The notes under the pieces: model-generated
What the model saw: the letters and a program-made list of their open reading frames with translations, nothing else
The model's database searches: none
What the model was told of the DNA's origin: nothing
Translations under genes and position numbers: made by a program
NCBI GenBank assembly: GCA_039916225.1
Contig: JBDSLU010000485.1
Span: 1 to 13,677 of the forward strand
DNA: 13,677 nucleotides
Direction: 5' to 3'
Source: JBDSLU01 sp039916225
GTDB lineage: Bacteria > Acidobacteriota > Vicinamibacteria > Vicinamibacterales > Vicinamibacteraceae
Part shown: positions 1 to 5,142 of the stretch, in pieces
Layout: the number at the start of each line of letters is the position of its first letter
Position numbering within the stretch: the stretch's first letter is position 1

Positions 1-10
1 CCGGCTGCGC

Positions 11-31
11 CGGCTGACCGACGATCAGCCG
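11..31 (-). terminator. Hairpin over the pfkB-family stop codon
   Basis: CGGCTGA (11-17) pairs perfectly with TCAGCCG (25-31) around a 7-nt loop, so the TGA stop of the sugar kinase lies in the first arm on the minus strand. No T-run follows before the window edge. It could be a 3' end stabiliser or Rho-assisted terminator. Confidence 0.3.
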
Positions 32-963
32 CGCGCCAGCATCGCTTCGACGTCAACGAGGTCTGGGACCCCGGAGAGCGCGCCGAGGCGGGTGCAGCTC
101 ACCGCGGCCGCGGCGTTGGCGTAACGCAGCGTCTGCTCCAGCGGCCACCCGGAGAGGCGGCCGTGGATGAAGCCAGCGCGGAAGACGTCGCCGGCGCCGG
201 TCGTGTCGATCGCGTCGACCTGGAAGGCCGGTGACCTGATGGCACGATGGCCATCGAGCGCCAGCGCGCCGTGCGTGCCGAGCGTCACCACCAGCAGCCC
301 GTCGTGCTCGCGGCGCAGCGCGCGCAAGGCCGCCTCGGGATCGGCACGGCCGGTAAGCGCCGACGGCACGTGCTCGGCAAAGATCGGGATCGTCACCGCG
401 GCGACGAGCTCCGGCGTGCGATCGGTGAGGCGATCGATGTCGCTGGTCACCGGGATGCCATCGGCCCGGCCGCGACGGGCGGCAGCGATAGCCGCGCCCT
501 GATCGACGTCGTCGACGTGCAGCAACCGGGCGCCGTCGATGGCGTCCTCGGCGATCTCGTGCGGCTGCAGCGCCAGTCGCTCGTCGCGATCCCACAGCAC
601 GATGCGCTCACCGGTCGACTCGTCGACCAGGATCACGGCGAACTGGTTGGTCGCGCCGACCCTGGTGAGGGCGCTGCTCATGTCGACGCGCCGGTCCTGC
701 ATCGCCGCCCGCAGCACGCCGCCGCGCTCGTCGTCCCCGGTGGCGCCGATGTACTTGGCGCGCCAGCCGAGACCGGCCACGCAGGCCAAGGTCGTGGTCA
801 TCTGGCCGCCACACGACACGAGTTGACGGCGGATGCGCTGCTTGGCGTGGGGGCCGCTCGGTTGCGGCGCCGCCGGGAGCAGGTGCACGAGGTCGACGGA
901 GTTGGCGCCGATGCCGACAACGTCCCAGGTGGGACCGTCGGGCGGCTGAAGACGTTCAGTCAC
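25..963 (-). CDS. PfkB/ribokinase-family carbohydrate kinase
   Basis: A 312-residue cytoplasmic sugar kinase that should transfer phosphate from ATP to a sugar or nucleoside hydroxyl. The C-terminal PfkB signature DTTGAGDVFRAGF (residues about 253-265) is intact, with Asp259 as catalytic base and the GAG anion hole before it. The N-terminal region begins DVVGIG...DLV (14-25) as usual, but signature 1 (GGQMTTTLACVAGLG, 52-66) lacks the usual A-N-x-A, so the substrate cannot be named. Length is typical of the family. The start is GTG at 961-963; it fits the family N-terminus and no in-frame ATG lies nearby. There is no convincing Shine-Dalgarno, because the upstream bases form a 22-bp palindrome ending 2 nt before the GTG. 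It follows the RRM gene by 93 bp on the same strand, but a strong hairpin and its own promoter suggest separate transcription. Family call is confident; substrate unknown. Confidence 0.93.
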   Translation of the reverse strand: MTERLQPPDGPTWDVVGIGANSVDLVHLLPAAPQPSGPHAKQRIRRQLVSCGGQMTTTLACVAGLGWRAKYIGATGDDERGGVLRAAMQDRRVDMSSALTRVGATNQFAVILVDESTGERIVLWDRDERLALQPHEIAEDAIDGARLLHVDDVDQGAAIAAARRGRADGIPVTSDIDRLTDRTPELVAAVTIPIFAEHVPSALTGRADPEAALRALRREHDGLLVVTLGTHGALALDGHRAIRSPAFQVDAIDTTGAGDVFRAGFIHGRLSGWPLEQTLRYANAAAAVSCTRLGALSGVPDLVDVEAMLARG

Positions 964-965
964 AG

Positions 966-987
966 TAGTGTTCCGGCCGGAACACTA
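966..987. promoter_or_regulatory. Perfect 22-bp palindrome, putative operator of the sugar kinase gene
   Basis: The two 11-nt half-sites TAGTGTTCCGG and CCGGAACACTA are exact reverse complements with no spacer. The palindrome covers the -10 hexamer and the expected transcription start of the PfkB-family gene and ends 2 nt before its GTG. That is the classic position for a dimeric repressor site. As RNA it could also fold as a 9-bp stem with a GGCC loop and hide the start region. No regulator gene is visible next to it. Confidence 0.6.
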
Positions 988-1010
988 GCCGTACATGCGA
1001 ACAGGCGCAA
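982..1010 (-). promoter_or_regulatory. Putative sigma-70-type promoter of the sugar kinase gene
   Basis: On the minus strand TTGCGC (1005-1010) is followed after exactly 17 nt by TAGTGT (982-987), which would place the start near 975 and leave a leader of about 12 nt. Both boxes are imperfect (TTG and TA...T conserved). The -10 lies inside the 22-bp palindrome and the -35 overlaps the upstream terminator-like hairpin. Confidence 0.4.
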
Positions 1011-1034
1011 CCGGCCCGAGCCGGGTGCGCCTGT
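1001..1034 (-). terminator. Strong hairpin 3' of the RRM gene
   Basis: ACAGGCGCA (1001-1009) pairs with TGCGCCTGT (1026-1034), then after a 1x1 mismatch CCGGC (1011-1015) pairs with GCCGG (1020-1024) around a CCGA loop. It begins 22 nt past the RRM stop codon. No T-tract follows, so intrinsic termination is not certain, but a stem this long in this place is probably the transcript end or a 3' protector. Confidence 0.55.
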
Positions 1035-1056
1035 CAGATTCAAGGAAACGTGGGAG

Positions 1057-1449
1057 CTACCAGCGCGGTTCCCGACGACGATTGCTGCCGCCGCCGCCAC
1101 CGCCGGCACTGCTGCGGTTGCCACCGCCACCGCCACGGCCACCGCCGGCGCCGCCACCACCGCCGAAGCCGCCGCCGCCGCCACCGAAGCCACCGCCGGC
1201 CGGCTTGGGTCGCGCTTCGTTGACCGCGAGGGCGCGGCCGCCAAGCTGCGCCTGATTGAGCTCGTCGACCGCACGCTGGGCGTCGTCATCGCTCGCCATT
1301 TCGACGAACGCGAACCCGCGGGCCCGACCGGTCGCCATATCGCGCATGACGCGGACGGAATCCACTGGGCCGATCTTCCCGAACATCTCTTCGAGCTCGG
1401 CTTCTCCCGTTTCGTACGGGAGATTACCCACAAACAGCCTACGACCCAC
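1057..1449 (-). CDS. Glycine-rich RRM RNA-binding protein
   Basis: A 130-residue protein with a single N-terminal RRM and a low-complexity tail, resembling the small cold-inducible Rbp proteins of cyanobacteria and plant glycine-rich RNA-binding proteins. RNP2 is LFVGNL (residues 5-10) and RNP1 is RGFAFVEM (44-51), with the Phe residues at 46 and 48 that stack on RNA bases. The tail (about 85-122) is nearly all glycine with Phe, Arg and Asn, ending in RRREPRW. The start chosen is GTG at 1447-1449, which puts RNP2 at the usual distance. An ATG at 1497 would add 16 residues that run through a hairpin and look non-coding. AGGA lies just before the GTG, with a GGAAAG further out. The likely role is single-stranded RNA binding in post-transcriptional control or as a chaperone. 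The tail is encoded by a GCC/ACC-rich run at about 1083-1204. Confidence 0.9.
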   Translation of the reverse strand: MGRRLFVGNLPYETGEAELEEMFGKIGPVDSVRVMRDMATGRARGFAFVEMASDDDAQRAVDELNQAQLGGRALAVNEARPKPAGGGFGGGGGGFGGGGGAGGGRGGGGGNRSSAGGGGGGSNRRREPRW

Positions 1450-1600
1450 GGTCCTGACTTTCCGGGTGCACGACAGATGCACCCTGCTGCCCCCCAAGGG
1501 GGAGGGCTCAAGAGAACTTGCCCGAGTGGCCCTTCCACTCAGCCTCTCCGACGTCGGCGGGGCGAGCCCTGGACGCAGGTAAAGCTCAAGGCGGTAGTTC
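1450..1600 (-). promoter_or_regulatory. Structured 5' leader of the RRM gene (candidate cis-regulatory RNA)
   Basis: Three hairpins stand in a row just upstream of the RRM start. GGGTGCA (1464-1470) pairs with TGCACCC (1478-1484) around 7 nt. GGG plus CAAG (1504-1506, 1509-1512) pairs with CTTG plus CCC (1517-1523) around a 4-nt loop with a 2-nt bulge. GAGTGG (1524-1529) pairs with CCACTC (1535-1540) around 5 nt. A 10-bp palindrome CCGACGTCGG lies at 1548-1557. The first hairpin ends 15 nt before the GTG. The function is inferred: autoregulation by the RRM protein or a temperature-responsive leader. I do not recognise a named riboswitch class. Confidence 0.4.
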
Positions 1601-1609
1601 CTGACGCGT

Positions 1610-1638
1610 GCAGCCTACTGCAACTGCGTCGTCAACAC
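1610..1638 (-). promoter_or_regulatory. Weak candidate promoter for the RRM gene
   Basis: On the minus strand TTGTGT is followed after 17 nt by TAGGCT, with an A-rich run (AAAAACG) upstream. Both boxes are poor matches, but this is the best pair found in the gap. It would give a leader of about 150 nt containing the three hairpins. Confidence 0.25.
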
Positions 1639-1651
1639 AAACGACGTTTTT
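1627..1651 (+). terminator. Terminator-like hairpin with T-run on the plus strand
   Basis: CGTCGT (1627-1632) pairs with ACGACG (1641-1646) around CAACACAA, followed directly by TTTTT (1647-1651). This has the shape of an intrinsic terminator for plus-strand transcription, but no plus-strand gene precedes it. It overlaps the candidate RRM promoter on the other strand, so it may instead be an upstream A-tract plus a regulatory inverted repeat. Confidence 0.3.
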
Positions 1652-1673
1652 GGTGGGTATTACGAACACTCTT

Positions 1674-1693
1674 GGCACTCGATGTCGAGCGCC
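1674..1693 (-). terminator. Hairpin 10 nt past the pntB stop
   Basis: On the minus strand GGCGCTCG pairs with CGAGTGCC (one G-U pair) around an ACAT loop. It is well placed to end the pntAB-pntB transcript, but the following AAGAGTGTTCG is not a U-run. Confidence 0.45.
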
Positions 1694-1702
1694 GACAGGC
1701 CC

Positions 1703-3091
1703 TTAGTGGCCCATGCCCTGCTCGCCCGAGACGGCCTTCGCCAGCTCGCCGATCACCTGTTTGGCGTCGCCGAAGAGCATCAACGTGTTGTCCGCGGTGT
1801 AGAGCTCGTTGTCGATGCCGGCGAAGCCCGGCTTCATCGACCGCTTGATCGCCAGCACGGTCTTGGCCTTGTCGGCATCGATGATCGGCATGCCGTAGAT
1901 CGGGCTGGTCTTGTCGTGCCGCGCCGCCGGGTTGACGACGTCGTTGGCGCCGACCACCAGGCAGACATCAACCTGCGCCATCTCGGGGTTGATGTCGTCC
2001 ATCTCGATCAGCCGATCGTAGGGAATCTCGGCCTCGGCCAGCAGGACGTTCATGTGCCCGGGCATGCGGCCCGCCACCGGGTGGATGGCGAACTTGACGT
2101 CGATGCCCTTCTTGCTCAGGTGCTCGTACAGGTCGCGCACGCGGTGCTGGGCCTGGGCCACGGCCATGCCGTAACCGGGGACGACGACCACTGAACTGGC
2201 GTTGTCGAGGATCTGCGCGGCGTCCTCGGCCGTCGCGCTCTTGACGGCCTTCTGCTCGCCGGCTGCCGCCGCGGCCTGCACCTGCCCGAAGGCGCCGAAG
2301 AGCACGTTGGTGAAGGAGCGGTTCATCGCCCGGCACATGATGATCGACAGGATCAGGCCCGACGAGCCGTCGAGCGCGCCGGCGATGATCAGCACCTTGT
2401 TCTCGAGGACGAAGCCCATCGCCACCGCCGCCAAGCCGGCGTAGGAGTTGAGCAGCGAGATCACCGTCGGCATGTCGGCGCCGCCGATGGGGATGACCAG
2501 CAGCACGCCGAAGGCCAGCGCCAGCGCGATCATCACCGGGAACAGGTAGGTCTGCGAGGGGTCGTAGACCAGGTAGCCGCCGATGCCGATCGCGACCAGC
2601 ATGAGCGCCAGGTTGACGAGGTTCTGGCCCTTGTAGGTGATCGGGCGGGTCGGAAGGATTTCCTGCAGTTTGCCGGCGGCCATGAGGCTGCCCGTGCAGG
2701 TGAGGTAGCCGAGGATCACCTCGAAGATGATCGCGCCCATGCGGAAGGGCGTCATCTCGTCGGTGCCCGCCCAGAGGAAGTACTTGGCGGTGCCGACGAG
2801 GCCGGCGGCGAGACCGCCGAACGCGTGCGACAGCGCCGTCCGTTGCGGCACCGCGGTCAGCGCGACGCGCGACAGCGGCACGCCGACGAGTGTCCCGAGG
2901 ACCATCGAAACGAGGATCCACTCGTAGCTTTTGATCTCGTGATGGAGCATCGTGCCGCCGACCGCGAGCACCATGCCGACGACGCCGGCCCCGACGCCCT
3001 GGCGGGCGGTCTTGGGGTCGTTCATCCACCGCAGCGAGAAAATGAATCCGATCGCCGAGAGGAGGTACAGCGCCTGGATCAGCTGTTCCAT
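1703..3091 (-). CDS. pntB: Proton-translocating NAD(P) transhydrogenase, beta subunit PntB
   Basis: A 462-residue integral membrane subunit, the same length as the E. coli protein. The N-terminal two thirds hold the transmembrane helices of domain II, which couple hydride transfer to proton movement. The C-terminal domain III binds NADP(H): VVVPGYGMAVAQAQ (302-315), GRMPGHMNVLLAEA (341-354), GANDVVNPA (381-389) and KRSMKPGFAGIDNELY (416-431) are the family hallmarks. The start at ATG 3091 is fixed by a 1-nt TGATG overlap with the upstream pntAB stop, implying translational coupling. Frame stays open further upstream but that stretch lies over pntAB. The enzyme uses the proton gradient to make NADPH from NADH. 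The third component, PntAA, is not encoded here. Confidence 0.97.
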   Translation of the reverse strand: MEQLIQALYLLSAIGFIFSLRWMNDPKTARQGVGAGVVGMVLAVGGTMLHHEIKSYEWILVSMVLGTLVGVPLSRVALTAVPQRTALSHAFGGLAAGLVGTAKYFLWAGTDEMTPFRMGAIIFEVILGYLTCTGSLMAAGKLQEILPTRPITYKGQNLVNLALMLVAIGIGGYLVYDPSQTYLFPVMIALALAFGVLLVIPIGGADMPTVISLLNSYAGLAAVAMGFVLENKVLIIAGALDGSSGLILSIIMCRAMNRSFTNVLFGAFGQVQAAAAAGEQKAVKSATAEDAAQILDNASSVVVVPGYGMAVAQAQHRVRDLYEHLSKKGIDVKFAIHPVAGRMPGHMNVLLAEAEIPYDRLIEMDDINPEMAQVDVCLVVGANDVVNPAARHDKTSPIYGMPIIDADKAKTVLAIKRSMKPGFAGIDNELYTADNTLMLFGDAKQVIGELAKAVSGEQGMGH

Positions 3092-3384
3092 CACTTCCCC
3101 GGCTCGCGCTTCTTGAACATCTTCAGCATGCGGTCCGTGATCAGGAAGCCGCTGACGATGTTGGTCATCGAGGCGAAGACGGCGACCGCGCCGAGCACCG
3201 TGCTGAGGGTCGATTTCTGCTCGCCGGCAAGGAGCACCGCGCCGACGATGGCGATCGCCGAGATCGCGTTGGTGAGCGACATGAGCGGCGTATGGAGCAG
3301 CCGCGAGACACGCCGGATGACGTCCATCCCCAGGAAGGTGGACAGCATCAGCACGAAGAGGCCTGACATGAAGTCGGAATGCAT
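3091..3384 (-). CDS. pntAB: NAD(P) transhydrogenase alpha2 subunit (membrane part of alpha)
   Basis: A 97-residue hydrophobic protein corresponding to the C-terminal membrane domain of PntA, encoded separately as in Rhodospirillum rubrum. The core LLHTPLMSLTNAISAIAIVGA (about 29-49) is diagnostic, and three transmembrane segments can be seen at roughly 5-23, 38-56 and 62-82. The protein ends in a lysine/arginine-rich tail. The start is ATG at 3382-3384; a second ATG at 3369 is possible, and neither has a clear Shine-Dalgarno. It overlaps pntB by one base. In the three-gene arrangement pntAA, carrying the NAD(H)-binding domain I, normally lies directly upstream. Here that place holds a repeat island and a histidine kinase gene, so the operon as seen cannot make a complete enzyme. 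Confidence 0.93.
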   Translation of the reverse strand: MHSDFMSGLFVLMLSTFLGMDVIRRVSRLLHTPLMSLTNAISAIAIVGAVLLAGEQKSTLSTVLGAVAVFASMTNIVSGFLITDRMLKMFKKREPGK

Positions 3385-3419
3385 GGAAATCGCAGGCCCG
3401 TCCGTGACGGGGCTCGGGC

Positions 3420-3425
3420 ATTCTA
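3420..3425 (-). promoter_or_regulatory. Putative -10 box for pntAB-pntB
   Basis: The minus strand reads TAGAAT, a 5 of 6 match to TATAAT, 35 nt before the pntAB ATG. No TTGACA-like box is seen at 16-18 nt spacing. A short hairpin (CCCGTC 3397-3402 with GACGGG 3406-3411) would lie in the leader. If real, the two genes are transcribed on their own without pntAA. Confidence 0.35.
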
Positions 3426-3460
3426 CGCCATCGTGGGCGCGCGACCGAGGCCCGCCGGGT

Positions 3461-3577
3461 CAACTCCCAACTGCCAAGCACCAACTCCCAACCTCACCCA
3501 CAGGCCTGGACGTTGCAGGTTGGGAGGTGGAAGTTGGAAGTTGGGAGTTGGGAGTTGGGAGTTGGAAGTTGGGAGTT
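3461..3577. repeat. Heptad repeat island forming an imperfect inverted repeat
   Basis: The right arm (3519-3577) is eight tandem 7-bp units of the form GTTGGGA or GTTGGAA (one GGTGGAA) plus a partial ninth. The left arm (3465-3492) holds four units of the opposite orientation: TCCCAAC, TGCCAAG, CACCAAC, TCCCAAC. About 26 nt separate the arms, so the transcript could fold into a long slippery hairpin. The island lies between the histidine kinase stop and the pntAB start. It may act as a terminator or be an intergenic satellite. Confidence 0.85.
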
Positions 3578-3585
3578 CGCCGCCG

Positions 3586-3599
3586 GGCCGCCGGCGGCC
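3586..3599. repeat. 14-bp perfect palindrome abutting the kinase stop codon
   Basis: GGCCGCCGGCGGCC is self-complementary and begins one base past the TGA of the histidine kinase on the minus strand. It may help end that transcript together with the adjoining heptad island. There is no T-run. Confidence 0.4.
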
Positions 3600-3600
3600 G

Positions 3601-4875
3601 TCAGCCCAGGCGGCGGCGGAGGAGGGCGCGGTTGACGGCCCGGAGCACCTCGTGTCGCGTGCAGGGCTTCAGCAGCACTTCGTGGCCGTCCTCGCGGATC
3701 AGCTCGAGGCTGTCGTTCTCGGCGAAGCCGGTGCAGACGACGACCGGGAGGTCGGGCCGCATCTCGCGCACCCTCCGGTAGAGGTCGAGGCCGGTGCCGT
3801 CGCCGAGCATCATGTCCAGCAGCACCGTGTCGAACTTCAGGTGGTCGCGGGTGAAGGTCTCGAGCGCCCGCTGCAGGGACGCCACGACGGTGACGTCGTA
3901 CTGCTCCGCCGACAGGATGATCCGGAAGTACTCGGCGATCGCCTCCTCGTCGTCGACGACCAGGATCCGGGCCGGCTTGGGCGAGGACGCCGGCGTCGAG
4001 GGCGACGGGGTGGACGCGGCCGGGCCGGCGACCGGAGGAGCCATGGCGCCAGACGCGACCGCGGCGGTGGCCTGGCCCGCGCGCGCCGCCCGAGGTCGCT
4101 GCGCCAGCGCATCGCTGTCGGCGATGGGGAGGGAAATGGACACGGTCGTTCCGGTGCCGACCCGCGAGTCCACTTCCAGATAGCCTCCGTGCGATTCCGC
4201 AACCATGCGGGCGATGGTCAATCCCAGACCGAGGCCATGACCGGGCGCCCTTGTCGAGAAGAACGGTTCGACGGCCTGCCGCATTACGTCCGCCGACATG
4301 CCCTCGCCACGGTCGGTGACGGCGATCCGGCAGGCAGGCCCGGCGGCGCGCTCCACCCGCGAGAGCTCGGCGACGACGATCGACCCCGGCGGGGTGGCGT
4401 CGCGGGCGTTGGTCAGGAGGTGCGCAATGGCCACCTGGAGCTGGCCGGGATCGACCAGGATGGCGCCGCCGAAGCGAAGACGCAGTTCGAGAATCCGCTC
4501 GGGACCGAGGGCGTCTTCGAACATCGGGAGCCAGTTGGCGAGCGCCTGGTGGGTGTCGAGGCGCTGGACGCTCGGCGGGCTGACCCGGGCGAACGCCTGC
4601 AGCTGCCGGGCGAGCCGGACGCCGCGTTCCAGGCTGGCCCGGGCCATCCGCACGATTGCGCTGCCCGAGGCGGCGGGATCGGCGAGGCGGTCGATGCTGT
4701 TGGACAGGACCTGCAACACGTTGGTGAGTTCGTGACCGATGACCGACGCAACGCGGCCCAGCGCTTCGATGTCGCGGACCCCGTCGAATCCTTCCGTCCG
4801 AACCTCCGGAGTCGACGGCCCCAGCCGGTCAGGGAGAGCGGGCAGGTCGTTGGGCTCGAGCGAGGGGTGAGGCAT
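3601..4875 (-). CDS. Soluble hybrid sensor: histidine kinase plus C-terminal receiver domain
   Basis: A 424-residue two-component protein. An H-box-like segment VASVIGHELTNVLQVL carries the likely phospho-accepting His48. The HATPase domain follows with N-box HLLTNARDA (Asn156), G1 box DRGEGM (188-193), F-box EPFFSTR (203-209) and G2 box GHGLGLGL (212-219). After an Ala/Pro/Ser linker (about 257-300) comes a receiver domain with acidic pair Asp308/Asp309, phospho-acceptor Asp354, Thr382 and Lys403. No transmembrane segment or PAS/GAF sensor is present, so it is cytoplasmic and its stimulus is unknown. The start is uncertain: ATG at 4875 is chosen because the residues before it look non-coding, but the frame is open to a TTG at 5001 (466 aa). 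Neither has a clear ribosome binding site. A possible -10 (TAGACT) lies at 5017-5022 on the minus strand. No DNA-binding partner is adjacent. Confidence 0.88.
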   Translation of the reverse strand: MPHPSLEPNDLPALPDRLGPSTPEVRTEGFDGVRDIEALGRVASVIGHELTNVLQVLSNSIDRLADPAASGSAIVRMARASLERGVRLARQLQAFARVSPPSVQRLDTHQALANWLPMFEDALGPERILELRLRFGGAILVDPGQLQVAIAHLLTNARDATPPGSIVVAELSRVERAAGPACRIAVTDRGEGMSADVMRQAVEPFFSTRAPGHGLGLGLTIARMVAESHGGYLEVDSRVGTGTTVSISLPIADSDALAQRPRAARAGQATAAVASGAMAPPVAGPAASTPSPSTPASSPKPARILVVDDEEAIAEYFRIILSAEQYDVTVVASLQRALETFTRDHLKFDTVLLDMMLGDGTGLDLYRRVREMRPDLPVVVCTGFAENDSLELIREDGHEVLLKPCTRHEVLRAVNRALLRRRLG

Positions 4876-5090
4876 GGGGGGCACGACCACGTCGAACACC
4901 CTGAATAGGTGTCGACCTGTCGTCACGTCTCCGCACCGTCGCAGTGCAAGGCCACTGCCAAGCCAATTCCGCACACGGCCATTCGAGCCGTACACTGACA
5001 AGCTCAGCAGGAGTTCAGTCTATCTCACGAGATGGCACGCCAGACCGTGTGCATTCCCTTGCAGCGGTGTCCTTGCGCATGGCTGCGCGA

Positions 5091-5112
5091 CGATCCGATA
5101 AGTCTCGGATCG
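5091..5112. repeat. Perfect 8-bp stem-loop in the kinase-peptidase gap
   Basis: CGATCCGA (5091-5098) and TCGGATCG (5105-5112) are exact reverse complements around TAAGTC. It lies 6 nt beyond the T-run of the peptidase terminator on the minus strand and about 80 bp before the possible kinase promoter. It could be an operator, a second 3' hairpin or a transcript barrier. The rest of the 4876-5142 gap shows only a short ATCTC-AC-GAGAT inverted repeat (5022-5033) and no gene. Confidence 0.55.
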
Positions 5113-5118
5113 GCAGAC

Positions 5119-5140
5119 AAAATCCCGACGAAGGCGGGAT
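5119..5140 (-). terminator. Intrinsic terminator of the phosphatase-peptidase operon
   Basis: On the minus strand ATCCCG pairs with CGGGAT around CCTTCGT and is followed by TTTTG. It starts 2 nt after the TAG stop of the M14 peptidase. It is the only hairpin in the window with both a stem and a T-run directly behind a gene on the same strand. Confidence 0.75.
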
Positions 5141-5142
5141 AC

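Noticed and set aside
1083..1204. Independent microsatellite
   Set aside because: The GCC/ACC run is explained by the glycine codons of the RRM protein tail, although length variation remains possible.
247..1848. Long plus-strand open frame antisense to the sugar kinase and RRM genes
   Set aside because: It lies opposite two well-supported genes, has no recognisable domain and an Ala/Thr run that mirrors the Gly tail; it is a shadow of GC-rich coding.
3461..3577. CRISPR array
   Set aside because: Units are 7 bp and contiguous with no spacers; this is a satellite-type repeat.
3379..4908. Long plus-strand open frame across the heptad island and kinase
   Set aside because: It is antisense to the kinase with low-complexity Arg/Gly/Asp content and crosses the repeat island; no family match is seen.
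5002..5142. tRNA or small RNA gene in the kinase-peptidase gap
   Set aside because: No GTTCGAAT-type T-loop or cloverleaf could be found; the hairpins are explained as a terminator and one inverted repeat.
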